Notes under the pieces: generated by a model
What the model saw: only the letters and a program-made list of their open reading frames with translations
Databases searched by the model: none
Told to the model about the DNA's origin: nothing
NCBI GenBank assembly: GCA_947630045.1
Contig: CANRGC010000001.1
Location: 1 to 64,000, forward strand
Source: Candidatus Gastranaerophilales bacterium
GTDB lineage: Bacteria; Cyanobacteriota; Vampirovibrionia; Gastranaerophilales; Gastranaerophilaceae
Reading direction: 5' to 3'
DNA: 64,000 bases
Translations under genes and position numbers: made by a program
Shown here: in pieces, positions 17,032 through 26,471 of the stretch
Layout: each line of letters starts with the position of its first letter
How positions within the stretch are numbered: position 1 is the first letter of the stretch

Positions 17032-18333
17032 TTATACTTGTTTTGGCTGAAAATTGTTAGAATGAAGCAAAATATCATTCACTTTTCTGATAGCCGCCTG
17101 TTGAGTAATTGCGGAAAAGAAATGATGGTTTTGCGTAACCTGTTTTAAAATCTCCTGAGGAGAAGTTCTGTAAGCGTTTGCAATAGCTGAAACTTGCTCA
17201 ACAATATCTTTTTGCTCAATTTTAATGCCTTCTGTTTTTGCAATCTTTTCAATTATTAAAGAGTTTTTAATTCTTCTGATTGCTTCTTCACGGGCTTGGG
17301 CGGAAATGTTTTCTTCCCCTTGGTTTTCAACGATTTTATCCCAATTTTGCCCTTGTTGTTCGGCAGCCTGTTTTGTTTCTGCGATAACGGCGTTGATTTC
17401 TCTTGCTATCATAGATTCTTGAATATCAATTTTTGTGTCTGAAATAACTTTTTCAAAAATTGCTTCCATTTTTCTTTTTTCGTTTTCGTTTTCTCTTGAA
17501 GATTCGATATATTTCTTGATATCTTCTTTAAGAGCGTCAACAGAGTCAAAGTTGCCGACTTTTTTTGCAAATTCGTCATTTAATTCAGGTAAAATTCTCT
17601 GGCGAATTTTAACGAGTTTTATTTTAAATTGGGCTTTTGCGCCTTTTAATTTTTCTTCCGAATAATCAGCGGGGAAAGTAACATCAATAGTAAATTCTTC
17701 ATCTTTTTTGTGTCCGACGATTTGTTCGGCAAAACCCGGAATAAAGTTTGAATTACCGAGGTCAAGCGCATATCCTTTTCCCGAACCTCTTTCTATGGGC
17801 TCATTATTAACAAAACCTTCAAAATCAATAACGGCAATATCTTTATCGTTTGCTTCTCTGTCTTCTTCAACGGTTTTTAAAGTAGAATATCTGTTTCTCA
17901 TGGACTCAAGTTCAATTTCAACAGCATTCTCGGGAGCCTTATATTCTTCATATTCGATTGTGTTATCTTTGTATTGCCCGAGAATAACTTCGGGTTTTAA
18001 TTCGGCGGAAACAACAATCTCTAAAGGTTCGCCAACAGAAAACTTAAAACTTTCAATTGCGGGTTGAAGGGCAAGATCAAGATTATTTTCGGAAACCGCC
18101 TTTGATAATTCCAAAGGAAGAACATCATCGACAACCTGTTCTTTAAGTCTTGCTTCGCCAACATATTTTTCAATAACGGTTAAAGGCGCTTTTCCTTTTC
18201 TGAAACCGGGGATATTAATTTGTCTTGCGGCACGTGAAAGTGCGCTGTTATAAGCCTTTTTAGCGACTTCCGCATCAACGGTAACGTTAATTTTAACAAT
18301 ATTGTTTTCCAATTTTTCAATCTTAGTAGCCAT
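17032..18333 (-). CDS. tig: Trigger factor chaperone
   Basis: Ribosome-associated chaperone and peptidyl-prolyl isomerase that meets nascent chains at the exit tunnel. The 433-residue protein has the L23-binding signature PGFRKGKAP near residue 40, an FKBP-like domain around 150-245 (DKDIAVIDFEGFVNNEPIERG) and a long helical C-terminal arm. It heads the tig-clpP-clpX operon and is preceded by AAGGTG close to the ATG. Confidence 0.96.
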   Translation of the reverse strand: MATKIEKLENNIVKINVTVDAEVAKKAYNSALSRAARQINIPGFRKGKAPLTVIEKYVGEARLKEQVVDDVLPLELSKAVSENNLDLALQPAIESFKFSVGEPLEIVVSAELKPEVILGQYKDNTIEYEEYKAPENAVEIELESMRNRYSTLKTVEEDREANDKDIAVIDFEGFVNNEPIERGSGKGYALDLGNSNFIPGFAEQIVGHKKDEEFTIDVTFPADYSEEKLKGAKAQFKIKLVKIRQRILPELNDEFAKKVGNFDSVDALKEDIKKYIESSRENENEKRKMEAIFEKVISDTKIDIQESMIAREINAVIAETKQAAEQQGQNWDKIVENQGEENISAQAREEAIRRIKNSLIIEKIAKTEGIKIEQKDIVEQVSAIANAYRTSPQEILKQVTQNHHFFSAITQQAAIRKVNDILLHSNNFQPKQV

Positions 18334-18366
18334 AATACACCTTTAAATTTACTAATAATTAATTCT

Positions 18367-18397
18367 AGTATAACTTAAAAATAAAAAACATGGTCAA
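18367..18397 (-). promoter_or_regulatory. Candidate tig promoter
   Basis: On the minus strand TTGACC (18397-18392) and TATACT (18372-18367) are separated by 19 bp, slightly long for a sigma-70 promoter. The tig start codon is 34 bp further on, with its own ribosome site. Confidence 0.4.
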
Positions 18398-18404
18398 TTT
18401 GATG

Positions 18405-18410
18405 TATAAT
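18405..18410 (+). promoter_or_regulatory. -10 box of nanE (leaderless type)
   Basis: A consensus TATAAT ends 7 nt before the nanE ATG at 18418 and is preceded by TG. No Shine-Dalgarno sequence fits between them, and no good -35 is seen. Confidence 0.5.
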
Positions 18411-18417
18411 TTTAGGC

Positions 18418-19116
18418 ATGATAAAAGATGAAATTTTAAAAAAAATCGAAGGGAAAATCGTGATTTCCTCTCAGGCAGGGAAAAATGAGCCTTTGTACAA
18501 TGAAGTTGCAATGACTGCCTTAATTGACACGATAGTCATGCTTGGAAAAATTGATACATTAAGGCTTGCAGGCGAAAGAGACGTTAAAAACACAAAAGAA
18601 AAATATGGCAAAAACGTTACCGTAATCGGAATAACAAAACCCGATACAATTCCCGATAACTATAAGGAACTTGTTTATATCACGCCCGATACAAATTCGG
18701 CTCTTAAAATTGCAAAGGCGGGGGCTGATATTGTGGCTTTCGATTCAACCGTAAGAAATAAATTTGCAAAAGAAATTGTTGAGGTTATACACAGCGAAGG
18801 AAAGCTTGCAATGGGTGATATTGCAGACTTTGAAGACGCAAAATATGCATATTCTTCAGGCTGTGACATTTTATCAACCACTTTGAGCGGCTATACCAAA
18901 GAAACCGAAAACATGCCCGATGTTCCCGATTTTAATCTTTTGGAAAAAATTAAAAAAGAGCTTAAATGCCCCGTTATTTTGGAAGGAAAAATTTCTGATG
19001 AAAACGATGTAAAAAAAGCCTTTCAGTTGGGCGCAACCGCTGTTGTTATCGGCTCAATGGTTACACGCCCGCATAAAATTATCGAAAAATTTAAGAAAGG
19101 TCTTAAAAATGACTGA
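18418..19116 (+). CDS. nanE: N-acetylmannosamine-6-phosphate 2-epimerase
   Basis: TIM-barrel enzyme that converts ManNAc-6-phosphate to GlcNAc-6-phosphate in sialic acid or ManNAc use. The 232-residue protein shows the family's landmarks: KIVISSQAG near the N-terminus, VIGITKPD, ADIVAFDST, DILSTTLSGYT and the C-terminal phosphate-binding ATAVVIGSMVTRP. The next gene, a ROK kinase, overlaps it by 8 bp, the classical nanE-nanK pairing. No sialic acid lyase or transporter is in the window. Confidence 0.9.
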   Translation: MIKDEILKKIEGKIVISSQAGKNEPLYNEVAMTALIDTIVMLGKIDTLRLAGERDVKNTKEKYGKNVTVIGITKPDTIPDNYKELVYITPDTNSALKIAKAGADIVAFDSTVRNKFAKEIVEVIHSEGKLAMGDIADFEDAKYAYSSGCDILSTTLSGYTKETENMPDVPDFNLLEKIKKELKCPVILEGKISDENDVKKAFQLGATAVVIGSMVTRPHKIIEKFKKGLKND

Positions 19117-20008
19117 TATTGCACTTGGAATAGATATTGGCGGAACAAAAATTTTTCACGCCCTTGTTAATAAAAACGGAGAAATCGTAAGCGAAATAAA
19201 AAAAGATTTTACCCCGAAAACCGCCATTGAAATTGAAAAGAAGCTTAAAGAAATAATTGCGGATTATGAAAACCAAACACAGCTTGCGGGAATTGCAAGC
19301 GCCGGCGCATGTGACCTTGAAAATAAGAAAATTTTAAGTTCAACCGCCAACATGCCTGAAAACTACCGAAACATAAACTTTAAAGCCCTTAATGACAAAG
19401 TTGAAGTCGTTCTTGAAAATGACGCCAACTGTTCGGCGTGGGCAGAATTTAAAACAGGAACCGGAAAAGGGCTTAAAAATATTGTGGTCTTGACCTTGGG
19501 AACAGGGGTTGGGGGCGGAATTATCGTGAACGGCTCTCTTTTAAAAGGAAAATCAGGTGCAGCGGGCGAAATGCATTTTAAAATGCACACGGAAGAAAAA
19601 AGGAAATGTACATGCGGCGCTTACGACTGTTTTGAAGTTTATGCCTCGGGATACGGTCTTAAACTTACATATAAAGACATAACGGGCGAAGATATTTCAA
19701 CATATGAAATAATAGAAAAATATAATAATAACGAAGAAAACGCAAAAAAGGCTCTTAAAAGGTGGAATGAATATATCGCAATGGGGGCTGTCGGTTTAAA
19801 CGACATTTTTGATACGGAATTAATTGCCTTTACAGGCTCTATGGCAGAATTTGCAGACATTAAATTTATAGAAGAATATATAAACAAATATACCGTAACA
19901 ACAAAAACAAAAGCGGCAAAATGTACTGCGGGAAACTTTGCGGGTCTTATCGGTGCGGCTCTTATAGCGTTTGAAAAGAAAGCTCAGGCTAATTTTTCTC
20001 AAAAATAA
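19109..20008 (+). CDS. nanK: ROK-family sugar kinase, probable ManNAc kinase
   Basis: A 299-residue ROK kinase. It has the N-terminal ATP loop IALGIDIGGTK, the catalytic region ENDANCSAWAEF, the second phosphate loop LTLGTGVGGGII and the ROK zinc site (a His followed by CTCGAYDCFEVYASG). The start at 19109 gives the canonical N-terminus and overlaps nanE by 8 bp, with AAGAAAGG upstream. That coupling suggests phosphorylation of N-acetylmannosamine to feed NanE; a glucokinase role cannot be excluded from sequence. The end overlaps convergent rsmG by 20 bp. Confidence 0.8.
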   Translation: MTDIALGIDIGGTKIFHALVNKNGEIVSEIKKDFTPKTAIEIEKKLKEIIADYENQTQLAGIASAGACDLENKKILSSTANMPENYRNINFKALNDKVEVVLENDANCSAWAEFKTGTGKGLKNIVVLTLGTGVGGGIIVNGSLLKGKSGAAGEMHFKMHTEEKRKCTCGAYDCFEVYASGYGLKLTYKDITGEDISTYEIIEKYNNNEENAKKALKRWNEYIAMGAVGLNDIFDTELIAFTGSMAEFADIKFIEEYINKYTVTTKTKAAKCTAGNFAGLIGAALIAFEKKAQANFSQK

Positions 20009-20624
20009 CAAGCTTTCTTACATAGTTATCTGAAAGAGGAAGGTTATAAGAAATGATTTTCGGGCGCATAACATCGGAAAAAAGCCCCAGAAGTTCTTTT
20101 GTTTCTTCTTCTGCGGTTTTTGCTTTATAACAAATAAAATAGCCTTTTTTCTTTAAATGTTTTGAAGAAACTCTCCATACATCCGACATTTTGCCAACGG
20201 CACGATTGGTAATAATATCCGCATTGAGCGGCTCAATTTCTTCTATTCTGGAATTTATTGCATTGAAATTTTTAAGAGAAAGTTCATCTTTTACAAGGTT
20301 TAAAAAATTTATCTTTTTCCCTTTTGAATCAACCCCCGCAATCTTTTTATCGGGAAAGAAAATCGAAAGAATTAAGGAAGGAAACCCGCCCCCGCAGCCG
20401 ACATCCAATATTTTTTTAGAGCTTGAAAAGCCGTCAAAAAGCGTTATTGCAAGACTGTCTAAGACATGTTTTTCAAAAAGAACATCCATGTCGTTTTTGC
20501 TCATGAGGTTTGTGTGCGAATTATATTCAACAAAAAGTTTTTGCCAAGTTTCAAGGCGGCATAACGCTTCTTTTGAAGGGGTGAAATTAAACATTTTTTG
20601 AATTTCGTTTTCAATCTGAATCAT
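19989..20624 (-). CDS. rsmG: 16S rRNA (guanine-527-N7)-methyltransferase
   Basis: SAM-dependent methyltransferase (GidB) that modifies G527 of 16S rRNA; its loss gives low-level streptomycin resistance in other bacteria. The 211-residue protein shows HVLDSLAI, the SAM-binding ILDVGCGGGFPSLILSI, and DIITNRAVG. Its start overlaps the end of the upstream ATPase/TPR gene by 14 bp, so the two are probably cotranscribed. Confidence 0.94.
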   Translation of the reverse strand: MIQIENEIQKMFNFTPSKEALCRLETWQKLFVEYNSHTNLMSKNDMDVLFEKHVLDSLAITLFDGFSSSKKILDVGCGGGFPSLILSIFFPDKKIAGVDSKGKKINFLNLVKDELSLKNFNAINSRIEEIEPLNADIITNRAVGKMSDVWRVSSKHLKKKGYFICYKAKTAEEETKELLGLFSDVMRPKIISYNLPLSDNYVRKLVIFEKN

Positions 20625-22920
20625 AAAGCGCCTTCATGCCTTCAAAAACATAATTCCCGAGCCTTATTCTCATATCGTTAATTCTTGTTAAGACAATATC
20701 CGTATTTTCTTTTGAAGCCGAATTTCCAAGAAGTTTTTTTGCTTGAAAATAACAGATTAAAGCCTGTTCGTTTTGTTTGGAATTATAATAAAAGTCCCCG
20801 AGTTCAAGAAGCGAAATTGCGGTTTCAAAAGAATTTTCCGAATATCTTGCATATTCAAGCGCCGATAAAAGATATTCATAAGATTTATTCGGCTCAAAAT
20901 CTCTGTAAATTTGAGCGATACTTCTTGCGGCGTAATAAGAGTCCAGATAACTGTTTTTGCTTTTTGAAAGCTCAAAAGCGAGTTCCAGAGAAGAAATAGC
21001 CGAGTCAATTTCGCCTCTGTCGGCAAGAATCATGCCCGAAGCGGAATAACATTTAATAAGATATTTGTCATTGTTTGAAAGTTTGGAATAGTTAATCGAA
21101 TTTTGATATTCTCTGAAAGCTTCGTCATAATTTTCAATTTCTTCATAAATTGAAGCAATTTTATATGAAATTTCAGGTAAAAGCGGGTGGGCGCTTCCCT
21201 TTGAAGCAATAATGAGTTCTCTTGATTGGCTATATTCACTTATGGAATCTTCAAACGAACTTTCCATTTCATAAATTTCCGCAAGACCCATTTTAGCCCT
21301 TGCAAGAAGATACTGAGGAACATTTGCTTTATAAGAAATCAATTCGTTGTAACAACTTTTTGCCATTTGAAGAGAATACATTTTTTTATAAATCTGACCC
21401 GATTTAAGCTTGCATTCGGCAAAAAAGGCAAAATCGTCATTTTCTTTTGAAAGTTCAAACAACTCTTTTAACAAATAAAGTGCGGAATGGTTGTCGTTCA
21501 GTTTTATATAGTTTTCAACCGATTTTATATAAACTTTCTTTTTGTCCAAATAAGTTTGAGCAAGCGGATAAGCCTCGTTTTTTAAAATATGAAGCGCTTC
21601 TTTATATTTGTATTCTTTTTCTAAATCGGAAACCTTTTCCAATAAAAGAGTAAGCTCTGACTTATTTTCTTTCTTTTCTTCGGGTTTTGCCGCTTTAAGC
21701 TTTTCTCTTTCATCTCTTTGTTTTCTTAATTTATCAAGTCCGGACATATTTTTGTTTGTTGCGCCCGTCACAAACCATTGCGGATTGCTGTTTATTGCCT
21801 GTGCAACATAATTAAAGGAAGGTTTTGCAACGATTTTTTGGACCTTTGGAGTTATTTCTTCAAGGGCAGATATCAGCTTTCTTATAGTATCTCTTGAAAG
21901 CCTTAATAGCCTGTCTTTCAGGCTTTTTTTAAGTTCATTTTCATATACTGAAATAATGTTTGAATATAGAGAAATTTTATCTTGCAAACTGACATTTTCA
22001 ATAAAATAGCTTCTTAAATATGACTTAATGTAATAGGTTCCGAAAAATTCCGAAATCGCATATTTTGAAAAAAGATAGGGAAGCTGTTTTGTGTCGCCGA
22101 GTGAATATGCTTCCATAAATTTTGAAGAAACATTATGATTTATGCAGGCTAGATTTTGCAATATCGGATAATAGTTGTTGGGAATGAGTGAAATTTGCTT
22201 TCCGATTATAAAATCGGAATATAAAATATCTTTGTTTGCAAATTCTTCCATAAGTTCGCTAATTGAGCCGTTAATCGACTCAATATAAGTCAGGGACATT
22301 TTTATATATAATTCATACCCCTCGCAGCAATTGTAAAAATTGTTTATACAGTCATCCGAAAGGTCTTGAAAAGAACTTTTTATAACCTTAAAAAATTCTT
22401 TTTGGGGAATTTGTTCAAAATCAAGTCTTTCAACGCTTACTGTCGGGTTTTGCGCAATTTCGGCTTCGTCGTTTTTTGACACGATGATAACTTTTACATT
22501 TTCCAAACCCGATATATGGAGCAAAAAATCATTGATTTCGGAATTATTTTGAATAAGTTCGTAGTTATCAATAACAACAACTGCGGGATATTGAAGGCTG
22601 TTAAAATAATAATTCACTTTATTTAAAAAGGCTTCTTCGGGGTTTTTGTTGAGTTCAATTTTGCCTTTCATGGCATGCTCTCTAAAAGAATCATAGAAAG
22701 AAAGCAAAAAATCGTCCGTCGAAGTCAGAGGAAAACAAATGTGATGAAAGTTTAAAATATCTTTTTTGTAAACTTTTAAGGCATTTTTCAATGTGGAAGA
22801 TTTTCCCGAGCCTGCATATCCGCTGATATACAAAATATCGGAATTTGAATTCAAAAAGTCATGGATTTCTTGAATATAATTGCTGTAAAATTTTGTAAAA
22901 ATATCTTCCATATCTTCCAT
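20611..22920 (-). CDS. P-loop ATPase with TPR repeats (STAND-like)
   Basis: A 769-residue protein. The first 200 residues form a P-loop NTPase with Walker A YISGYAGSGKSSTL and Walker B AVVVIDNYELI, followed by a helical region. After a charged low-complexity linker (around residue 405: KLRKQRDEREKLKAAKPEEK) come about eight TPR-like repeats to the C-terminus (ARAKMGLAEIYEMESSFEDS, EISYKIASIYEEIENYDEAF). The arrangement is that of STAND signal-transduction ATPases. No DNA-binding domain or effector domain is evident. It overlaps rsmG and is divergent from the cluster starting at 23065; a link to that cluster is only a guess. Confidence 0.75.
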   Translation of the reverse strand: MEDMEDIFTKFYSNYIQEIHDFLNSNSDILYISGYAGSGKSSTLKNALKVYKKDILNFHHICFPLTSTDDFLLSFYDSFREHAMKGKIELNKNPEEAFLNKVNYYFNSLQYPAVVVIDNYELIQNNSEINDFLLHISGLENVKVIIVSKNDEAEIAQNPTVSVERLDFEQIPQKEFFKVIKSSFQDLSDDCINNFYNCCEGYELYIKMSLTYIESINGSISELMEEFANKDILYSDFIIGKQISLIPNNYYPILQNLACINHNVSSKFMEAYSLGDTKQLPYLFSKYAISEFFGTYYIKSYLRSYFIENVSLQDKISLYSNIISVYENELKKSLKDRLLRLSRDTIRKLISALEEITPKVQKIVAKPSFNYVAQAINSNPQWFVTGATNKNMSGLDKLRKQRDEREKLKAAKPEEKKENKSELTLLLEKVSDLEKEYKYKEALHILKNEAYPLAQTYLDKKKVYIKSVENYIKLNDNHSALYLLKELFELSKENDDFAFFAECKLKSGQIYKKMYSLQMAKSCYNELISYKANVPQYLLARAKMGLAEIYEMESSFEDSISEYSQSRELIIASKGSAHPLLPEISYKIASIYEEIENYDEAFREYQNSINYSKLSNNDKYLIKCYSASGMILADRGEIDSAISSLELAFELSKSKNSYLDSYYAARSIAQIYRDFEPNKSYEYLLSALEYARYSENSFETAISLLELGDFYYNSKQNEQALICYFQAKKLLGNSASKENTDIVLTRINDMRIRLGNYVFEGMKALYDSD

Positions 22921-23064
22921 TTTAAACGATTTTATGTTAATTATCCAGTAGTTGAAAGTTTTATAGTATTGTTAATTTTTGTAAAGACAAATTAAATTCG
23001 GGTGGCAATAAATATTATTTTCATGTGTTTTTTAATATGTGTGTTTTAGTGTGGAGCTTTCCTA

Positions 23065-24057
23065 ATGCAATTCAGCGCATCTCAGTTAGATAAAATACCA
23101 AAAAATTCATATGTAGTCGTAGAAAAAGACTATGATAACGAGGATCATATTATTAAAAAACGCCCCACAACAGGCGCCAGAATTGTTGCGGACAAGCTTG
23201 TAAACGATGTCTTTTCATACACGAAAAAAGGCATGAGGGGCTCTAAAAACAGTAATTTTTACGAGTTTTTATCCCTCGGATTGGTTCCGAATTTAATCGG
23301 TTCGACTATGTTAATTTTAATTTCAAACGCCCTTAACGGTACATTTGGCGGACGTGACACAATGTTTGCCAAATTTAACGGCAAGAAAATGGCGGGCGGC
23401 GTTGTTCTTTACGCTGCGGGTAAATGGATTGGCAACAAGATTATAAACAAAGGCGTTAAAGCAAAAACCGGCATAGATATCGATATGCCTTATAAAAAAG
23501 TCATTCATGAACTTCCCGAATATAAGGGGGATACAAACACAACTTCGGTTGAGTTCCATAAAGTTTTTGAAAGTGTCGACTTCCCGAGATGGGATTTGAT
23601 AAATAAAATGGGTGAGCACAACGGCAACAGATATGAATATTATGATGCTCTTGCCAAGAAAATGGGATATCATGGCGATTTAAATTCGGCAGATCAGGTT
23701 GTTCAGCCCAAAATCAGAGAGGTTCTTGTTAAGGCATCTTCCGCAAAAGCAATTAGCTCATATATTTGGGCAGCGCTTGGTTGCGCAATTGCCGCACAAG
23801 ACTCTTTCGGAGACTTTATGAGCCTCAGAAATTCACCTTCTTTAGGTGCAAAAGTTAAAAAATTGCCCAAAGAAATTTGGCATTCCGTTAAAGAAAGTAC
23901 AAAATCTCTTGCTAAGACAAGAATGGGTAAAGTTCTCATTGCGGGCGCAGCTTTGTCAAGCATGTTTGGCATAGTAAACGCAACCAAAGGCTTTAAGGCA
24001 GAAAAAGAAGATAAAACATCACAAGTCAACTATAACGAAAAATATATGGAGTTTTAA
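23065..24057 (+). CDS. Unrecognised protein with hydrophobic segments
   Basis: A 330-residue protein I cannot assign. It lacks a signal peptide. Hydrophobic segments lie around residues 74-90 (LVPNLIGSTMLILISNAL), 110-122 (GGVVLYAAGKWIG) and near the C-terminus (MGKVLIAGAALSSMFGIVNA); between them is a charged region with many Lys, Asp and Tyr. The C-terminal arrangement, a Gly/Ala-rich helix followed by a charged tail, recurs in the next gene's product. GGAG lies 9 nt before the ATG. The stop codon shares a base with the next start (TAATG), so the two are coupled. It heads the four-gene cluster that ends with two GH13 enzymes. Confidence 0.7.
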   Translation: MQFSASQLDKIPKNSYVVVEKDYDNEDHIIKKRPTTGARIVADKLVNDVFSYTKKGMRGSKNSNFYEFLSLGLVPNLIGSTMLILISNALNGTFGGRDTMFAKFNGKKMAGGVVLYAAGKWIGNKIINKGVKAKTGIDIDMPYKKVIHELPEYKGDTNTTSVEFHKVFESVDFPRWDLINKMGEHNGNRYEYYDALAKKMGYHGDLNSADQVVQPKIREVLVKASSAKAISSYIWAALGCAIAAQDSFGDFMSLRNSPSLGAKVKKLPKEIWHSVKESTKSLAKTRMGKVLIAGAALSSMFGIVNATKGFKAEKEDKTSQVNYNEKYMEF

Positions 24058-26468
24058 TGTTAAACACCAACAATCAAAACAACATACCTCAAGCAAGCCA
24101 GCTTCTTCAACAAAGAATTCGTGACAGACAGCTCTACGAAAACTTTGTCAACAAACCGGAGCATATTACCTGTGACGCTCCAAAAGGAAGTCTTGTTAAA
24201 GAAAATCTTGCTCATCAGTTTGGTGCAACATTTACAGACACTTTTCAGGACGCAAAAAATTTAAGCTCCGCCCTTTCAACAGGAAAATCAAATGACCACT
24301 CGCTCGGAAGAATGAATGACCTTGGAATGAAAATCGGCGGCGGTCTTATTGCGGCAGCTCTTATGGGCACAAAAGCGGCAACAAATAAAAAACTTATGGA
24401 AGTTTTAGGTTTTGGAACATTCTTCTCGGTTATGTCTCTTTGGCCGAAAGTTGCCATTGATTTGCCTACAAAATTAAGATTTGGTTTTAACCCTCATCAA
24501 AAATATATCGACTCTCAGGGAAGGAAAAAAGCATTCTTCCTTGATAATCAATATCTGCCATGGGATGTATGGTCAAAAGAAGATATTGAAAAAGTTGCGG
24601 ACAAAATGAAGGTTCCAAAAGACTTAAAAGACAGAGAAGAATTCACAAAAGAAAAAATGCGTACAATTGCCCTTCAAGGAAACACCTTGTGGATGTTAAC
24701 CGCAGGTTTTGCAACACCTCTCTTGACTTCACTTTGCTGTAACAGAATTGAAGAACTAATCAAAGCGCCTTCCAACAAATTAAACCTCGCAATGATATCA
24801 ATGGGCTATAAAAGCGACGATTGGTCAGCTAAAAACATATTCAGCGCATTTAATAATATGGGCAGATTTAAAAACCAGAACAAAGAGTTTAATGCCCTTA
24901 TAAAAGAACTTGAAGAAGGCAGAATGCCTCAAGACCTGACGAAAAAACTCGACAAGCTCTTTAATCTTCATAACTATGTTAATTTTTCACTTGAAAATGA
25001 GCTTTCAAAAGAATTCGTCGGCACAAGCGATTTGGTTGGAAAACTCTTTAATAAATCAGAATTAGTCTTTGAAGACAGCAATTTAATCAAACATATTGCA
25101 AAAGGCGAAAGCCCCGAAACGGTTTCACAAATTTTGGGCGAATTGAATTCCGTCAAAAAGAGTCTTATTGATGCGGGCGAAACACCTTCACTTCATAAAA
25201 TTATTACTGACATAACAAACAAAAGAGGCGCATTCTTTACATTGGAAGGACAGCCCGAATGGGTTAAAAAACTTGTCGGTTTAACCGAAGAAGAAGTTTC
25301 AGGCTTTGCGAAACAGGCTTCCAAATTTAGCAAAGATGACTTATCGCACGGCGCCGAAATTTTAAGAAATATCTACTCTCACGGGGTTATTCCCGCTCAA
25401 AAAGAAATGAGAAGATTTGCCAAAAATGTCCAGCTTTTAAACAGCATGTCGGGCGAAAAATATAACAAAGTTTTGAACATCGTAATTAAAGCAATGGGTA
25501 TTAGCGATAAAGAACTCAAAAAAATAAACATTTCGCACGAAGCTCACGGCTATCATATTCAGGAATTGTTTACCCAAAAAATTCAAGAACTTGTAAAAGA
25601 AGGAAACGAAGCCAAGTATGAAAAATTTATCAAAAAACTTGATAAAGCAATAAATTCACTTGATAAAGGTTCAACAAAAGACAGTGCGGAAGGCGCTATC
25701 AGCAAGACATTCACAAAAGTTGCCGACAAATTAAGAACTCGCCTCGCCGCTTTAACAACAAAAATCGGCGCAAACGAAAATGAAGCTCTTAAAGGCACAA
25801 GACTCGGCGCATTTATGTCGGAAAGAGGCTTGAGCGAACTTGAAGAAATGGCTGCAAAAAGAAATATAACTTCGGTTGAAGCTACAATTGCGGGAATAAG
25901 AAGCGCATTTGAACTTGAAAAGAGAATAGAAAACGGTTCTTTCTTGAAAGACTGGCAGGAAGCCATTAAAAATGTTGACAATATAGGCGAAATAAAGGGC
26001 GGTACGGAAGGCTTATACAAAGCTGCAAGAAAACTTATGTGGCAAAGCACTTTTAACGACTTAATGAATAAAGGTCATATAAAAGGGAACGGCGCATTCT
26101 ATAAGGCTATTGTAGAAACAGTATTCTCGGAACAATCTGACAATATAGACGTAAAAGCTTGGCAAGCGCAAACCAAAAAAATTCTTTTTGGCGAAGAATA
26201 CATTCCAAATCCGTCTCTTAAATTCTTACCTACGCAAATAAAGCCAAACGGTGATAAATTTGCCGAATTTGGGGAATCATTATTAAGTGCGGGCAAAAAA
26301 CGTGTTGACCAAATATGTAACGACAGAAGATGGATGAAAGTCTTTGGCGGCATAACCGCAGCACTTGTCGGCGTAACATTTATATCACAACTTTTCTTTG
26401 GCAAAGTCAAAGATGAAAATCTTTACGAAAAAAAGACAAACCAAGATAATATTGAAGGCAGGAAATAG
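24057..26468 (+). CDS. Large unrecognised helical protein with membrane segments
   Basis: An 803-residue protein of unknown function. Hydrophobic stretches lie near residues 92-140 (GGGLIAAALMGTKAA, EVLGFGTFFSVMSLWPKVAI), near 215-235 (WMLTAGFATPLLTSLCC) and at the C-terminus (VFGGITAALVGVTFISQLFF). The long middle (about 240-760) is soluble, Lys/Glu-rich and probably helical. The C-terminal end, one helix and a charged tail, resembles the preceding product. It overlaps the preceding gene by one base and is followed 3 bp later by the first GH13 gene, so the three are surely one operon. A scaffold anchoring the glucan enzymes at a membrane is one possible reading, unproven. Confidence 0.7.
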   Translation: MLNTNNQNNIPQASQLLQQRIRDRQLYENFVNKPEHITCDAPKGSLVKENLAHQFGATFTDTFQDAKNLSSALSTGKSNDHSLGRMNDLGMKIGGGLIAAALMGTKAATNKKLMEVLGFGTFFSVMSLWPKVAIDLPTKLRFGFNPHQKYIDSQGRKKAFFLDNQYLPWDVWSKEDIEKVADKMKVPKDLKDREEFTKEKMRTIALQGNTLWMLTAGFATPLLTSLCCNRIEELIKAPSNKLNLAMISMGYKSDDWSAKNIFSAFNNMGRFKNQNKEFNALIKELEEGRMPQDLTKKLDKLFNLHNYVNFSLENELSKEFVGTSDLVGKLFNKSELVFEDSNLIKHIAKGESPETVSQILGELNSVKKSLIDAGETPSLHKIITDITNKRGAFFTLEGQPEWVKKLVGLTEEEVSGFAKQASKFSKDDLSHGAEILRNIYSHGVIPAQKEMRRFAKNVQLLNSMSGEKYNKVLNIVIKAMGISDKELKKINISHEAHGYHIQELFTQKIQELVKEGNEAKYEKFIKKLDKAINSLDKGSTKDSAEGAISKTFTKVADKLRTRLAALTTKIGANENEALKGTRLGAFMSERGLSELEEMAAKRNITSVEATIAGIRSAFELEKRIENGSFLKDWQEAIKNVDNIGEIKGGTEGLYKAARKLMWQSTFNDLMNKGHIKGNGAFYKAIVETVFSEQSDNIDVKAWQAQTKKILFGEEYIPNPSLKFLPTQIKPNGDKFAEFGESLLSAGKKRVDQICNDRRWMKVFGGITAALVGVTFISQLFFGKVKDENLYEKKTNQDNIEGRK

Positions 26469-26471
26469 AAA

